From Flammula alnicola (lineage: Eukaryota; Basidiomycota; Agaricomycetes; Agaricales; Strophariaceae), in assembly GCA_015499995.1 (NCBI GenBank), contig JADNRV010000106.1, positions 1-64,000 on the forward strand: 64,000 nt of DNA. Direction: 5' to 3'. The notes beneath the pieces were generated by a model. It was given only the letters and a program-made list of their open reading frames with translations. It had not been told where the DNA came from and did no database searches. Position numbers and translations under genes: made by a program. Of this stretch, positions 22,315-34,191 are shown one piece after another; the first letter of the stretch is position 1; every line of letters starts with the position of its first letter.

Positions 22315-24842
22315 ATGGCTCCGTCCCCACCACCAGCGCCGGCGTCGATGAGCGCCCGTGACCAGCGCGCTGCAAACCGCAGTGCCGGCGCGCTCTCCGC
22401 CCCTACCACCGCCAAATCGAAATCGACGAGCCGCAAACGGCAACAGTCGAACGCCAACGAGTCGGCGAGCAAACGCAGCAAGCCCGCCGACAACGCCGAC
22501 GACGACGATGACGACAACGCCGAGGAGGCAAACGAGGGGCGGAAAGGAGGAAAGAAGGGACGGAAAGCGAAGAAAACCGCGGGCAAGCGGAAATCCAGGT
22601 GCGTAACCCCCCCTTTCCCGCCTCTCGCTTCCCTAACCCGTCGTTTACCACCCCCAGCAGGAAGACAGGGGCCCAGCATCGTCGCGAAGAAGAACTCGAG
22701 AACGCCAAGGGCACCCCCGCCCACCTAAAGCCGTACGTACCCCCCTCGTTCCCTCTTTTATATAAAAAAAACTAACCTTTATTTTGTTATTGTAGCGTCG
22801 AGCGCATCCTCGAGGCCGCGGGCACCTCTGTGGCCCCCCCCGAGCGTGCCGCCCACTCGTCGACCGCCTCTATGCTGCCCCCTCCGCCCACCGTCCCCAG
22901 CACCCGTGCTCGCGTTGAGCGCGAACCCGACGTCACCTCCCGAAAGGCCGCGGCTACCGGCCACAATGACGACAGCAGCACCGACAGCAGCACCGACGAC
23001 AGCAGCACCGACCACCGTCGCCGCGGCAATGACAACGCCCGCCACGACAACACCCACGATGACAGCGAGGACGCCAGCGACGGTGACTATACCAACGACA
23101 GCGACTCCGACTCCGACACCGACACCAGTGAGTCCGACGACGACGACGATGCTGACGCCGACGGAAGCAATGGCGGCGGCCATAACGAAGACGCCCAGTC
23201 GCGTCCCGTCCGTATAGGACCCCCCCGTGGCAAGCCCTCTCAGCAGCGCAGTGGGCCGTCCACCACTGCTGCTGCTGATGGTGATGTCACCGCGGCACCC
23301 CCTGTCCGAGGTGGTGACTCATCCACCACCACTCTCGGACTGGCCATGGCCCCCACCACACCAGCAACCTATCAGGGCGATGGAAACTCCACCGTCGCCC
23401 ATGATCAGGGTACTTATTTTTTTCTTGTATATAATTATTATGTATTTATTTTATTGAATATATCTAGATGTTCACATGTACAGTCCTCCGCCAGCATCAT
23501 CTCAACGTGGCCATGCTCGTGATGTTAAGGCTATTGGCACCTTCCATCATTATCAACCTACGAAGTCCAGTGGAGCGTCCAGAGCATATGGAGGCTTATT
23601 CCGGGGTAAGGCTCTTGGTAATGCGCCGAATATTGGTGACTTTGAATCTGTGAATGTTCGCCCTCAGTCTGTTGACGTTGAGGGCACTGTCAATATTTTC
23701 CCCTCTAATACGCGACCGACCACACTCGATATCGATGAAACTGCCATCATTGCGGTTACTATTCCTTTTGAGGAAGCATTGGCTCCTCTCTTGCAACACA
23801 TTGCAAAATATTATTCTCCGATATCCGGTATGTACTCTAACTTTTATTCAAAATTATAATTATCATAGTTTATTTGCAGACAACAATGAGCGCGTGTATA
23901 TCCTAGATCAACAGAAATCCAAATGGATTGTCAAAGGGAGATTTAGACAAGCACTGGAGTTTGACGACTCTGTTCTTCATCTATGGGACCAGACCAATTT
24001 CGGTCCAATGCTTACTCTTTTCCTCGTAAGCAATGTTTATGCTTATTATAAGTTTATTTTTTGACATATAATAGGAAAATGATCCTGAGATTGCATCTGC
24101 TATTCCACCGTCTTTTCACTCTCGTCGATCTTCTCTGGCAACTTCTAGGTCTTCCACTTCTCGTTCACCTTCTATTTCTTCCACCATTCATTCTGCTGCT
24201 ACGGTTCGTTCTCTCCCTATTGCTGGACCATCTAGTCCGGCTTCTTTTGACGGTCCATCTCCCCTTCCTCTTGCGCATAAAGAGGCGCTTCTTACATTCT
24301 TGGGCATTCCTACTGAGTTGCCGAATCTTGGTCCTGCTTCGCTTCGCACTGCATATGCGAAGTACAAAGTATTGATACATGCATCCAAACCTATGCAGGG
24401 TCTACGAACAAGCCAAGAGTGGACCGATCATCTTGACGAGCATGGCATTGAACACTGGGTGCCTATCTATGTTGACTTAGTAAATGTATTCATCGCAAAG
24501 AGTCAATTTTACTCGGGATGGAAGGAACCCTTCAAGCGTGTTCAGGCCTATCCGAGAATGACAGCGTGGCTTGACGATCATCCGAACTGCGAATCCGACT
24601 TAGACATTTGGGGTGAGAGCAAAAAGTCGGACGATTACTCTTTCGTGGACTTGGTTAGTTGGCTTGATAAGAAAGATGTGGCGAAGGAAAAGAAGCCAGT
24701 TGTGGCTAGTCCAAGGGCAGTAAAGAAGTCGGTTAAGAAGGAGAAGCGGAAAGCAAAGAAGAAAGTGTCTTCAGACTCAGAGGAGTCACCAGAAAGGAAG
24801 AAGAAGTCGAAGAAGTCGAAGGGTAAGAAAAAGTCTGAGTAA
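22315..24842 (+). CDS. KDZ-element companion gene, function unknown
   Basis: Six exons inferred: 22315-22598, 22661-22732, 22796-23409, 23468-23827, 23880-24025, 24075-24842; all joins keep the frame. The predicted protein is about 745 residues. The N-terminus is Pro/Ala- and Lys/Arg-rich with acidic runs (ADDDDDDN; SDSDSDTDTSESDDDD), so it is probably nuclear and disordered. The middle has a more ordered block (ERVYILDQQKSKWIVKGRFR) and the C-terminal part a conserved-looking segment (EALLTFLGIPTELPNLGP, WTDHLDEHGIEHWVPIYVDL) followed by a Lys-rich tail (KKKSKKSKGKKKSE). I do not recognise a domain. The stop TAA overlaps a perfect splice donor (GAG/GTAAGT at 24839), so it could instead be spliced into the transposase exon at 24908. 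Its place inside the element implies a transposition or regulatory role. Confidence 0.7.
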
Positions 24843-24907
24843 GTTTTTTTTTCTATATGCATCTATTTCAATATGTAAATTTTTTTGGTTGTATCCTTGT
24901 ACTATAG

Positions 24908-27237
24908 CTGGCTTGAGGCTTGTGTTACGGCTCTTTCTTGCTTAGGACAATTTTGGATTATTATCTGGCTTCTGATCTGGTGTAATCTGGTGTCTTTGGT
25001 TTCTGCTGCTCGAACAGAAAGTCCTTTCCCGGATATTTCTTTCAGTGCTTTCAGTGGAATTATTGAATCAAACTTTGGCTCTAAAATCTCTCTGGCAACT
25101 GTCTTGGCTCTTTTATTCACACTTACAGAGAATACGGACTTGTTAAACCTTCATTCTCGACAGCAACATCCAGAACACCCAGGTGAAAACAAAACTCGGA
25201 CAACTGGATGGATGATTGCACTGGCTAAAGCATTGATTGAACAGTTAGGAGATAAAAAAAGCTCTTTACTTCATGATGGAGAAGGAGAAGATTTATCTTC
25301 AAAAGAAGAGGCTAGACTTATTGCAACAAAGCTGGATAATATGGCTATCAATTTAAATTTGACACCATATGATGATGATGATGCTTATGCAGGAAAGCTC
25401 CTTTCTGTTTCTCTTAAAGACATTCAACCAGTTCATATGATATGTCCTGCTTCACTGGTTTGTGGAACTGCAACATGTAAATCCAGATCACTAGTACAAG
25501 CCACACGACAGCGTGATATACCATTGGTGACTTTGATCAAAGGCCAAAAGATTTACAAGAATGCTTCTGTCTTGACAGGAAAATGTCCAGACTGTGAAAC
25601 ATTTTATTCTGCAGATCACGAGTGTTTTTTCTATGATCTTAATGGAACAAAACAACCGAAGCGAGTTTACCTTAACTCAGCTAAATACCTAAAAATTGGC
25701 AGTAATCTATGGGTAGATCGATTGTTTTCAAGCTCTGTGATCAATGCAATGTACAGCTTTCATGCTTCTGCTTCTGCATATTCACAATATTGGAATATTA
25801 CCTTTGGAACAAAGTCTACAACTGTTTCCCGTGCTCATATCTGGCAGGCCTTTGTACAAGATTCTTTGCGCACAATTGCAGCAGAGTCTAAGATTGATAT
25901 CGAGCTCAATGATCCTCTCAATATTAAAGAAGTTACTACTCAGGCTTTTGAACTGTTGGGAGAACAGGGAATTATCAGAGCAGCAGATCACCATGCATGC
26001 AGTGAATGTACTCAGCCATACAAGAAGACAAGTGATGCTGTTTTAAATGATCCTGCAGCTGTAGTTGGAGTTGATGAAAATCAAGATGTACCACCATTGG
26101 CAGAAACTGCTGAAGTTATGGATCAACCAGCTTCTCCTATATCTGTGGATAGTTCTAATGATGCCATGAATGTTGACAAAAATATTACCATGGTTGTACT
26201 TGATGGAGTTGTTATGGGACCAACGGTAAATTTTCTAGATATAATTTTGTATGCAACGGATACTAACTTGGTATTTATAGCATTGCGCAATTGACAATTG
26301 TGTAAATGATCTTTCAAATTCTCGAGGTGGATCTTTATGTGATGTGCATCATTTACAACTTGGGTCTCGGTGTCTTGTGCGTGATTGTACAAATAACAGA
26401 GTTAAAGATACCTCTGCATGTCAAGCTCATCAGGGACAGTGGCGAAAATATACGAAATATCGCACTCGTCAGACTCAATCAGGAGTACGCAGAATGCTGC
26501 AAAGACCTGGAGAAAGTCAACCTTGGAATCCACAAAGGAGAGGACCAAACCCACAGCGTCATGATGATGATGAAGAAGAGCCTCCACTATCTTCCAACTA
26601 TTTCAGTCCTGCCCGATATTACTGTGTGGAAACCATTTGTGCACCATGCGGTGTTGTGATTGCATGGACAAAATTTGCAAGAGCAGAGTCTACAACAAAT
26701 ATTCTGAACTTTTTGGAGTCTGTTTATCAAACTGAAGAGTCCCGTCCCGACTATATTTGTATTGACAAAGGATGTAAAGTCTTCCAAACTGCTGTTAGAA
26801 ATGGAAGTTGGGATAGAATATGGAAGCACACTTCAAGGTTTATTGTTGATGCATATCATTATATCAATCATCGTGTGCAGGATTATCTTTGCCGGAAATA
26901 TTGTAATCCATCACCAGGCGATGGCTCTGCTCCAAACCTTGTTATAATTGAATATGACAACAATGGACGTCCATATGCCAAGCGAGCATTTAATACACAA
27001 GTGTGTGAGCAATTGAACGCCTGGCTCGCTGGATTTGAATCAATTCTGAAGCGCATGACACCTGGCAATTTTAACTGGTTTTTGCATGCAATGCTTTTTT
27101 ACCACACAAAACATGTGATCACTCAACAAAAACAAAAGGCGAAATCTCAAAATGATAGTGATGATGACGATGATGACTTGGGATTGGATGAAGACATTTC
27201 CGATAACTCTGCATCTGAGTCTGAAGATTCTGATTAA
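24908..27237 (+). CDS. KDZ-family transposase with CxC5 and CxC6 cysteine clusters
   Basis: Two exons, 24908-26225 and 26281-27237, joined by a 55-nt intron. CxC5-like cysteines lie in CPASLVCGTATCKSRS and CPDCETFYSADHEC; the CxC6-like cluster follows the intron (HCAIDNCVNDLSN, SLCDVHHLQLGSRCLVRDC, DTSACQAHQGQW). The C-terminal part looks like the RNase-H-fold transposase core: YYCVETICAPCGVVIAW, DYICIDKGCKVFQTA, RFIVDAYHYINHRVQDYLC and FNTQVCEQLNAWLAGFE offer candidate D, D and E residues. The tail is acidic (DDDDDDLGLDED). There is no ATG near the 5' end of the frame (the first is at about 25211), so the N-terminus is either missing or supplied by splicing from the upstream gene at donor 24839. 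No stops or frameshifts are seen. Confidence 0.8.
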
Positions 27238-27286
27238 AAACAAAGAGATATTAGTATTTAGCAAGCGTAGAACATAACATCAGAAT

Positions 27287-27382
27287 AGCAGTGTATAGTA
27301 GGTGTACAGTATATAAATAGCAGTGTACAGTAGGTGTAAGATATATAAATAGCAGTGTACAGTAGGTGTAAGATATATAAAT
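27287..27382 (+). repeat. Three 32-bp tandem repeats with TATATAAAT
   Basis: Three near-identical head-to-tail units begin AGCAGTGTACAGTAGGTGTA and end TATATAAAT; a partial fourth follows. They lie between the transposase stop and the right end of the element. Confidence 0.9.
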
Positions 27383-27629
27383 AGCACTTAAAGTAGGGTT
27401 ACATAGGTACACAATATATACATCACACAAATCTTTCCAAAATGGAATTTTTTATTCTAAATTCCACAGGAATCCACAGGAATCCACCGGAATTTAGGAC
27501 ATCTTTTGAAAATAACACCTTTTATAGCAACTTTCAGGAATTCCTGTGAATTCCGGTCTGCATTCCTCCGGAATCCTGTCCATTCCTCCGGATTCCGGTC
27601 CATTCCTCCGGAATCCGGTCATTCCGGGA

Positions 27630-27657
27630 GGAATCAGTGGAGGAATGAAAAGTATTG
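27630..27657 (-). repeat. KDZ element right terminal inverted repeat
   Basis: Read inward on the minus strand it begins CAATACTTTTCATT and continues with the core CCTCCACTGATTCC. Confidence 0.8.
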
Positions 27658-27665
27658 ATCAATGC
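27658..27665 (+). repeat. Target-site duplication ATCAATGC, right copy
   Basis: Identical to 21741-21748; Helitron coding sequence resumes here (ATCAATGC then ATTGAAAGCC). Confidence 0.88.
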
Positions 27666-29943
27666 ATTGAAAGCCAAAGCATTGCGTCACCTTGAATCCG
27701 GCGGACTTACCCTTGGTATTGGGCATGATAGCACTCCTCAGTCAATGTATGATAACCCACAATTATATCCTCAGATGTTCCCCTGGCTCTTTCCATATGG
27801 ATATGGAGGAATCGGGCAAGAGTCGTTCAAGCGTAAGATTTCAGAAACAGAGCACAAGAAAAGCCTCCTGATGTATCACGATAAGCGCTTCCAAACAGAT
27901 CTTTATTTTCCGATAGTTGCTTTCAACCATGAACAGCTCAAAAGCGGCGTAACAAGCAGCTTCTTAATGACAAAGCGCCAAAATTTTGCAGCTGTCATTG
28001 ATCGCTTGTCGAATATAGACAAAGAGGTCTTGAAAGATGTTACCGATCGTTTACTCAAAGGTGAGCATGTTAAACCTGAGACTGAAGTCGAGAAAGCGTG
28101 TTTCACCATTTTGGATGATCTAGATTATGTTGGAGGCCATGTCAATGGTTCGTTGACAACTAAGAAGTACATGAGAAATGAAATATGGTCGTTGATATCA
28201 TTCAAAGGCGCTCCATCGTGGTTCATCACCCTTTCTCCTGCGGACAACAGACATCCGATAAGTCTGTATTTTGCAGATACGGGGGAACGTTTCACTCCCG
28301 AGATTAAATCATCACCCAATCGCAATCGTTTGAATGCATCTAATCCTGTTGCTGCAGCTCGTTTTTTTGACTTAATGGTAAAATCCTTCATAAAACATGT
28401 TCTAGGTGTTGATCAAGATCATCCTGGCTTGTACGGGAAAACTGCGGCGTACTATGGTACCGTCGAACAGCAGGGTCGTCTCACCCTTCACTTACACATG
28501 CTCCTCTGGATTGAAGGTGCCCTGAGTCCGCAAGAAATCTGTAATCGACTTCTGTCTGGAGATTCAGCTTTTCAAAAAGATTTGATAGCATACCTAGAAA
28601 GTTGTCATCAAGGAGAACTTTTCACAGACACATTGGAAAATGTCCAAGCGTCTTTGCCAAACCAAACCGAATATCCTATAGGTATACATGGGATTCTTCG
28701 GGAGGATAACTCCACTTCGTCAAAGGATCGTCAATATAAAGATCCAACCTTGACGCTGCCAGAACCTGCGCCAGAACCTTGTTATAAATCCTGTGAAATC
28801 ACGTGTCAGACTTGTCAAGCTTCCGCATCATGGTGGGACAGCTTTAGACGGACAGTCGATGATCTTCTTGTAAGGTCCAACGTTCATCGCTGTGCAATGG
28901 CAGGATCTGTCAATGACTCCTCTCCACCAGGCGATGTTAATCCTCAGCCAGTGTTTTCGAAACAAAAGCGTGTTAACGGACGTAAAGGTTGTCTCGACAA
29001 GTTTGGCAATTGTCGAGCTCGCTTCCCCCGCCCTGTAGTTCCTGAAACAATGGTAGATAGCAATGATGGTCATGTCCTTATGAAGAAACTGGAATCTATG
29101 ATGAATACTTTCACGCCCTGCGTGGCCTATCTTATGCGATGCAACACGGACACCACGAGTCTCTTATCTGGGACTTCTATCAAGGCCATTGTTTCTTATA
29201 TTTCAGATTATATCACTAAACCTGCATTGAAGTCGCACCAAGTATTTTCCTCAATGTACAACGTTTTTCGGAGAAATCCTGACGTAGATTCTGATAACAG
29301 CGCCCGACGCCTCATCTTACAATTGGTTAATAATTTGACCTCAAAACTTGAGATAGGATCTCCGATGGCAGCAATGTACTTACTGGGGAATCCTGATCAC
29401 TACACCGGTCATTCTTTTGTCGTTTTCTCCTGGAGGAGTTATGTCAGTCATGTGCGTAGGTTCTGGAATCGCGAAACGAGCACCCAACATCCTTCCCATG
29501 ACGATATCTTGAGCAATGCAAAAGATACGCATGAACCTAATCAGCCCGACATGAACATTTCGGCTGCTGTTTCAGATGAAAATATCACGACCAACGAAAA
29601 TGACCCCCTCCCAGCAGAAAAAGTACTCCTTGGTCGTCAAAATGACAGCTACGTTGGGACAACAAACGTAGATGACTACAGACTTCGGCCAGATGTACTC
29701 AGTTCCTTGTCCCTCTATGAATGGATTCAGACTTGTGAACGTAGGCGGGGCAGTAAAAAAGAGCTCGATACTCTCCTGGGTGCCAAAGCTAATGGGATGT
29801 CGAGTAAATCAAAAAAGTTTCTCTTTAAGCCTGGTCATCCACTTAGACAGACTCACGCCATAACATATCATCCAGAACGCAAAACCACCCGGGTGCCCAA
29901 CTTCATCGGAGGTTCATTGCCAAGATGTGACCAAGGCGACTGA
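27658..29943 (+). pseudogene. Helitron Rep (HUH endonuclease) region
   Basis: Begins LKAKALRHLESGGLTLGIGH and contains YDNPQLYPQMFPWLFPYG, the Helitron_like_N signature. The HUH-type metal motif appears as GRLTLHLHMLLWI (HLH) near residue 280. The two-tyrosine motif is SYISDYITKPALK, with Y-x3-Y and Lys, near residue 520. Cysteine pairs CYKSCEITCQTCQ and CAMAGSVNDSS suggest a zinc region between them. Rep nicks and joins DNA at Helitron ends. The segment ends at TGA 29941-29943 in GD(stop)EYYCCTMLTLF, where the family has Arg. Catalytic residues look intact. The upstream portion is severed by the nested element. Confidence 0.88.
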
Positions 29944-32172
29944 GAATACTACTGTTGTACGATGCTGACACTGTTCCGTCCATGGCGGGATGGTGGTTGC
30001 CTGAAAGAAGATGGACAGACCTGGGAGGATGCATTTGCCAACTACCAGTTCTCAGACCTGCAGAGACACGTTATGCTGAACTTTAACCTTCGGTATGAAT
30101 GCCTTGACGCACGCGATGATTTCCATGCAAAGCGAATGAAACAAGAAAGGTCTATTCATACGGGTACAAGAGGTCCCTGGGTGAATGACGGTGACACCGA
30201 TGAAGAAGATGAAGAAGGCTTCCACTGCGACGATGCTAGCAAGGATTTCAGCGATAAAAATATTGAAGGAAGACAATACCTCAAAGATTTAAATTTCATG
30301 AAAAAGACGTCAACTATGTTAAAACAGATCGGATGGCTTGCACAAAAAGTACACGGCCGATACATTGCAGAACCACATTTCGCCCCAGCGGAGCATCTTC
30401 CACCCAGCAGATGGTCTGCAGCCGTCAAAGATTTATGCAATAAAATATTCCGCAAAAAGCTGTCGGGTTATTCGCCCTTAAACAACGCTTCAGATCCAGA
30501 TTGCCAGATCAACAGCAAAGGACCAAACACGCTTATCAGTCTATTAACACCAGCATATTTTTTGAGAAATTTTCGTGCAGAATCAAAAAAATCTCAAGAC
30601 ATCCTTGATGAAACAGTGACCTTATTCTCGCTCAATGAAGAACAAGAACGAGTGTTCAGAATAATATCAAATCATGCCACATCCCTAGCTCCTGACCTGC
30701 TTCGTATGTATCTAGGAGGAATGGGAGGCACGGGAAAGACTCAGGTTATTAAAGCCCTAATCCATATGTTCGGAAGAAGAAACGAAAATCATCACTTCAT
30801 TGTCCTTGCCCCGACAGGCACCGCCGCAGCGCTGATCAATGGTACAACTTATCATCGAGCTTTAGGAATACGCAGTACTGATGAATCAGATCAGGAGTAC
30901 ATAAGAAATGAATCCTCGATTATCAATCAGGCAAGAGATCGATTGCAAGGTGTCCAATATATATTCCTTGATGAAATATCCATGGTGTCGTGTAGTGATT
31001 TGTATGCTATCAGTGCTTGTCTAGCGCAAATCAGGAATGTACATCACGTACCATTCGGCGGAATAAATATAATTGTCGCAGGAGACTTCGCCCAGCTCCC
31101 TCCAATTGCAGCTACTCCGCTCTACTCCAACAATGTATACAAATTTCAAGAGGTTAACCATGATGTCCGCGATCAACAAAATACAATGAGGAAGATCCTA
31201 TGGCACCAATTTACTACTGTGGTTATTTTAAAACAAAATATGCGCCAGCGAACTCAATCGGAGGAGGATAATAAACTGCGCATCGCTCTAGAAAACATGC
31301 ATTATGCCGCTTGTACTGAAGACGACATCGCCTTTCTTGGATCTCATATTATTAAACCAAGCGAGGGAATGCCTCTTCTGAAGGAAGAGATTGACATTCG
31401 CGATGTCTCCATAATAACGAGATATAACAAAACCAAGGATCGTATTAACGAGGAAGGATGCCAGTGCTTTGCTGACCAACATGGTCTTCAACTACATCAT
31501 TTTTATTTGATCGACAAACTCGCCTCTTCAAGTGCACCAGGTAGAAAACAAAAAGATAGAAACCCGAATGGAAAAAAGTCATCCAAAGCGCCCAGGTTTG
31601 TATTGCAAGAAGATCAGGAAATGCTTTGGATGTGCAGTCCACATACTAATTCCAAAAACATTCCCGCCAAACTTTCTCTATGTGTCGGGATGCCCGTTAT
31701 TATCCATTACAACGAAGCAACTGAATTATGCATCACCAAAGGACAAGATGCCATTGTCGTCGGATGGAATGCATGCGAAGGTCCTCATGGTCAACAGGTG
31801 CTGGAGACACTATTCGTCAGACTTGTGAATCCCCCAAAAGAGATAAATATTCCGGGTCTTCCAACGAACAATGTGCCCTTGTGTCGGATGACGACTAAGG
31901 TGAAGTGCCGCCTGAGAAGTGATCGCGAAATAACAGTGCAATGTCAGCAGGTGTCGATCTTACCCAATTTCGCCATTACGGACTATACGTCGCAGGGCAA
32001 GACCCGTGTTGTCAATGTCGTTGACATTGCTGATAGCAACAGTCATTTCTCCATCTACACTTCTTTGTCCAGAAGCAGTAGTGCTGCTGGAACAATAATT
32101 ATCAGAGACTTTGAGTCAAGCATCATTACTGCAGGGTTGTCGAACAAGGGCTGGCTTAGGCAAGAATTCTGA
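29944..32172 (+). pseudogene. Helitron PIF1-like helicase region
   Basis: Walker A is MYLGGMGGTGKTQVIKAL (near residue 255 of the block) and Walker B is YIFLDEISMVSCSDLY; further helicase motifs are VAGDFAQLPPIAATPLY (motif III), LKQNMRQRTQ (IV) and ITDYTSQGKTRVV (VI region). This SF1 5'-3' helicase unwinds the displaced strand in rolling-circle transposition. The block is uninterrupted from 29944 to a TGA at 32170 (RQEF then ELNTLDEI), at a site where related Helitrons have a basic residue. It is colinear with Rep upstream and the protease-like tail downstream. Confidence 0.92.
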
Positions 32173-33387
32173 GAATTGAACACTCTCGATGAGATAACAT
32201 GCCTGAGATATGAAGGTATCCTACCCGAAAAAATATTTGGTCCATTGAGAAACCTGACTATACGTGCCTTTTATCTGTGGAAAGAAGGAAAGCCTGGCGA
32301 TCAACAATGGCACCCGCAACTCAAGTACGCACCAGGAGAAAAAGTATTGATGGATGAAGAAGAGGATGCAACATGGGATTTTAATATAAATGCTGCCACT
32401 CTTGCGAGAGGTGTCGTAAATCCTAAGAAAAAACTGAAACGTCCAGCGAAAGACACCCCTCCCCTCAAAAAAATCCCAAAGCTTTCAGTTCCGGCTCCTG
32501 ACAACCAAGTTCACTCCTCATCACCCCTTGGTCTCATATGGGATCATGTTAATTACAGCTGCGCTTACGATTCAGTCTTTACCATCCTGTACAATGTATG
32601 GTCAAATTCTTCAGAAGACTGGTCCCGACGTTTCGGTGACATTTCACCGTTCATGTCCCGACTATCCGACGAATTTGGAAAAACATCCAATAGGCAACAA
32701 CCTATAGAACTAGCCCGAAATGCTACTCAATGTTTCTTGAAAGAGTTGCACCCTGACCGTTATCCAACAGGTAAACGTCATACATCGATCGATCACCTTT
32801 GTGAAGATTTACTGAATGCTGGCAGAGTTTGTGGTGCGACGATTTTACGTTGTAGTAATGCAGACTGTGAATATACTTCACCTTTGATTTCTTTCGGCGA
32901 GTATACGGCTCTATATCCATGAGACATGCACCTGCAGAACTCTGGATCTCAGCGGTTATCAACATTCTTTGGATGGGCACTCCCGGATGCCCAGAAATGC
33001 ACACAGCACATGTGTCCCACCTGCTTCCAGAAAGGCTTTGCATATAATCTAGATGTCTCCGTTGACATGCAGCGCATGCCCTACCTTATTTTTCTAAGGA
33101 TTGATATCAACTTTGAGGGATGCACTATAAATGAACAACTAGATTATCGTGCAGAGGAAATTGAATATACATACCGTCTCAGAGGAATAATCTACTCTGG
33201 ACAAGGACACTTCGTTTCTCGCATCATTGATAACCAGGGAGATGTATGGTTTCATGATGGCATGACGACTCGTTCATCCTGCAAAAAGGAAGCTCACATC
33301 AGGCAAGTGTCTGACCCCACTTGGTTAAATGTGTGCTCATTGACGGGTGAACCGAAGGTTGCAATCATTGCCATCTATGCCAGATAA
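32173..33387 (+). pseudogene. Helitron C-terminal Cys-protease-like (USP/OTU-like) domain
   Basis: After ELNTLDEITCLRYEG and a basic linker (PKKKLKRPAKDTPPLKK) comes a domain with a Cys box, IWDHVNYSCAYDSVFTILYN, and a His box, GQGHFVSRIIDNQGDVWFHD, spaced about 240 residues apart. The catalytic Cys would be in NYSCAYD and the His in GHFVSR. Between them lie zinc-like pairs (CSNADC; CPTCFQK). The arrangement resembles a ubiquitin-hydrolase-like protease; its role in Helitrons is unclear. An in-frame TGA (32920-32922) after GEYTALYP splits it. The final stop is TAA at 33385-33387. Confidence 0.7.
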
Positions 33388-34191
33388 AAACACGGATACC
33401 TATGCTTATGCAATTACGATATGTCATCATGTCCACTTGAAGACACGTTGACAAATCACAGTTGTGTCAACATCTTTTGTGATTATATAACTCTGCTTCT
33501 CCTTCTCACGCCTTTGTCTCACCATACACAGCCTTTTTTCCCCTTATCGATGTACGCCCCTGCTTGTCTCTTGCTTATCATCACACCATCCGCCAGAACC
33601 TGGAGCATTTCTATCGCACCGGTGCACTCAAAAAGTCTACTCTTGTTTGCCTTGCTGGGAACCTGAAGACCTTTCTTCAGAATGGTCCAATCTTCTGTTT
33701 GTTTGAAATTATAAATTGTCCACGGCTTCTCGTCCTACTTCCTTTCTTTCATTTTGCAGGCATGTTAACTCTGATTCATCTTTCAGTCATGTCTTCCTAT
33801 ATCTCCTGCCAAGTGATGGAGGATTCCTTCGGACAGGGACCCTTCTACATAGTTGTGGCAGGATATGATCGCGGCTCTTTCAAACATCTGATCAAGTGAG
33901 CCTTTAAAAGCCTGCAATCCCTTCTTCACTCCACCTCGTTCCACTTTCTCCTCTGAAGTGTTTTCCTCTCTACCGATGTCCAACTACGATCCTCCAATGT
34001 AAAGGTGTTACTGGACAAGGTCCACGAAGCTGAAATGTCCGTGTTCAAGAAGAACATAGATATTGGCCCTTCCGCACGGTGCATCTCGCGAAATGTTGAT
34101 ATGATTTCAGGACTCCCTCCCTAACTTGTCGACCATCCATTCTTCGCGTATTTTAATCAACATTGATGGACGATTCCTGAATATTTTGCAG
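33388..34191 (+). other. Gap with an unidentified gene-like fragment
   Basis: No complete gene. One frame reads YHHTIRQNLEHFYRTGALKK and STLVCLAGNLKTFLQNG (33573-33689), which looks like conserved coding sequence, but I cannot assign it and it ends without a domain. It lies between the Helitron tail and the dynein fragment, so it may be another captured host-gene piece. The Helitron 3' terminus was not recognised here. Confidence 0.35.

Larger units (their letters stand above)
21749..27657 (+). mobile_element. KDZ-type DNA transposon with CxC5/CxC6 clusters, 5.9 kb, complete
   Basis: The element is 5,909 bp and is bounded by an 8-bp direct duplication. Its ends are imperfect 28-bp inverted repeats (21749-21776 and 27630-27657) sharing the perfect core CCTCCACTGATTCC, followed on each side by clusters of short GGAATCCGG/CATTCCGG repeats. 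It carries two plus-strand coding units, a companion gene (22315-24842) and a transposase with CxC5/CxC6-like cysteine clusters (24908-27237), and neither shows an in-frame stop. It also holds a 6 x 24-bp array upstream of the companion gene and a 3 x 32-bp array at the 3' end. The 8-bp duplication is what has been reported for Zisupton/KDZ elements. Coding integrity suggests it may be active or recently so. Confidence 0.85.
19647..33387 (+). mobile_element. Autonomous Helitron coding region, split by a nested KDZ-type transposon
   Basis: Four consecutive blocks in one frame, apart from TGA stops and one nested insertion, give the fungal Helitron layout: N-terminal DUF6570-like zinc region, Helitron_like_N/HUH Rep, PIF1-like helicase and a Cys-protease-like tail. 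Helitrons move by rolling-circle replication. In-frame TGA codons are at 20904, 29941, 32170 and 32920; the residue expected at 29941 (GD-R-EYYC) and 32170 (RQEF-R-EL) is Arg in the family. The insertion at 21749-27657 interrupts the frame; excising it with one 8-bp target copy joins STLSINA to LKAKALRHL in frame. The 5' TC and 3' CTRR ends were not found. The exact start is uncertain; homology-like sequence begins near 20010. Confidence 0.9.

Noticed and set aside
22305..22724. Minus-strand ORF opposite the KDZ companion gene exon 1
   Set aside because: It is the mirror of a GC-rich coding exon; the plus strand has consistent splice sites and frame.
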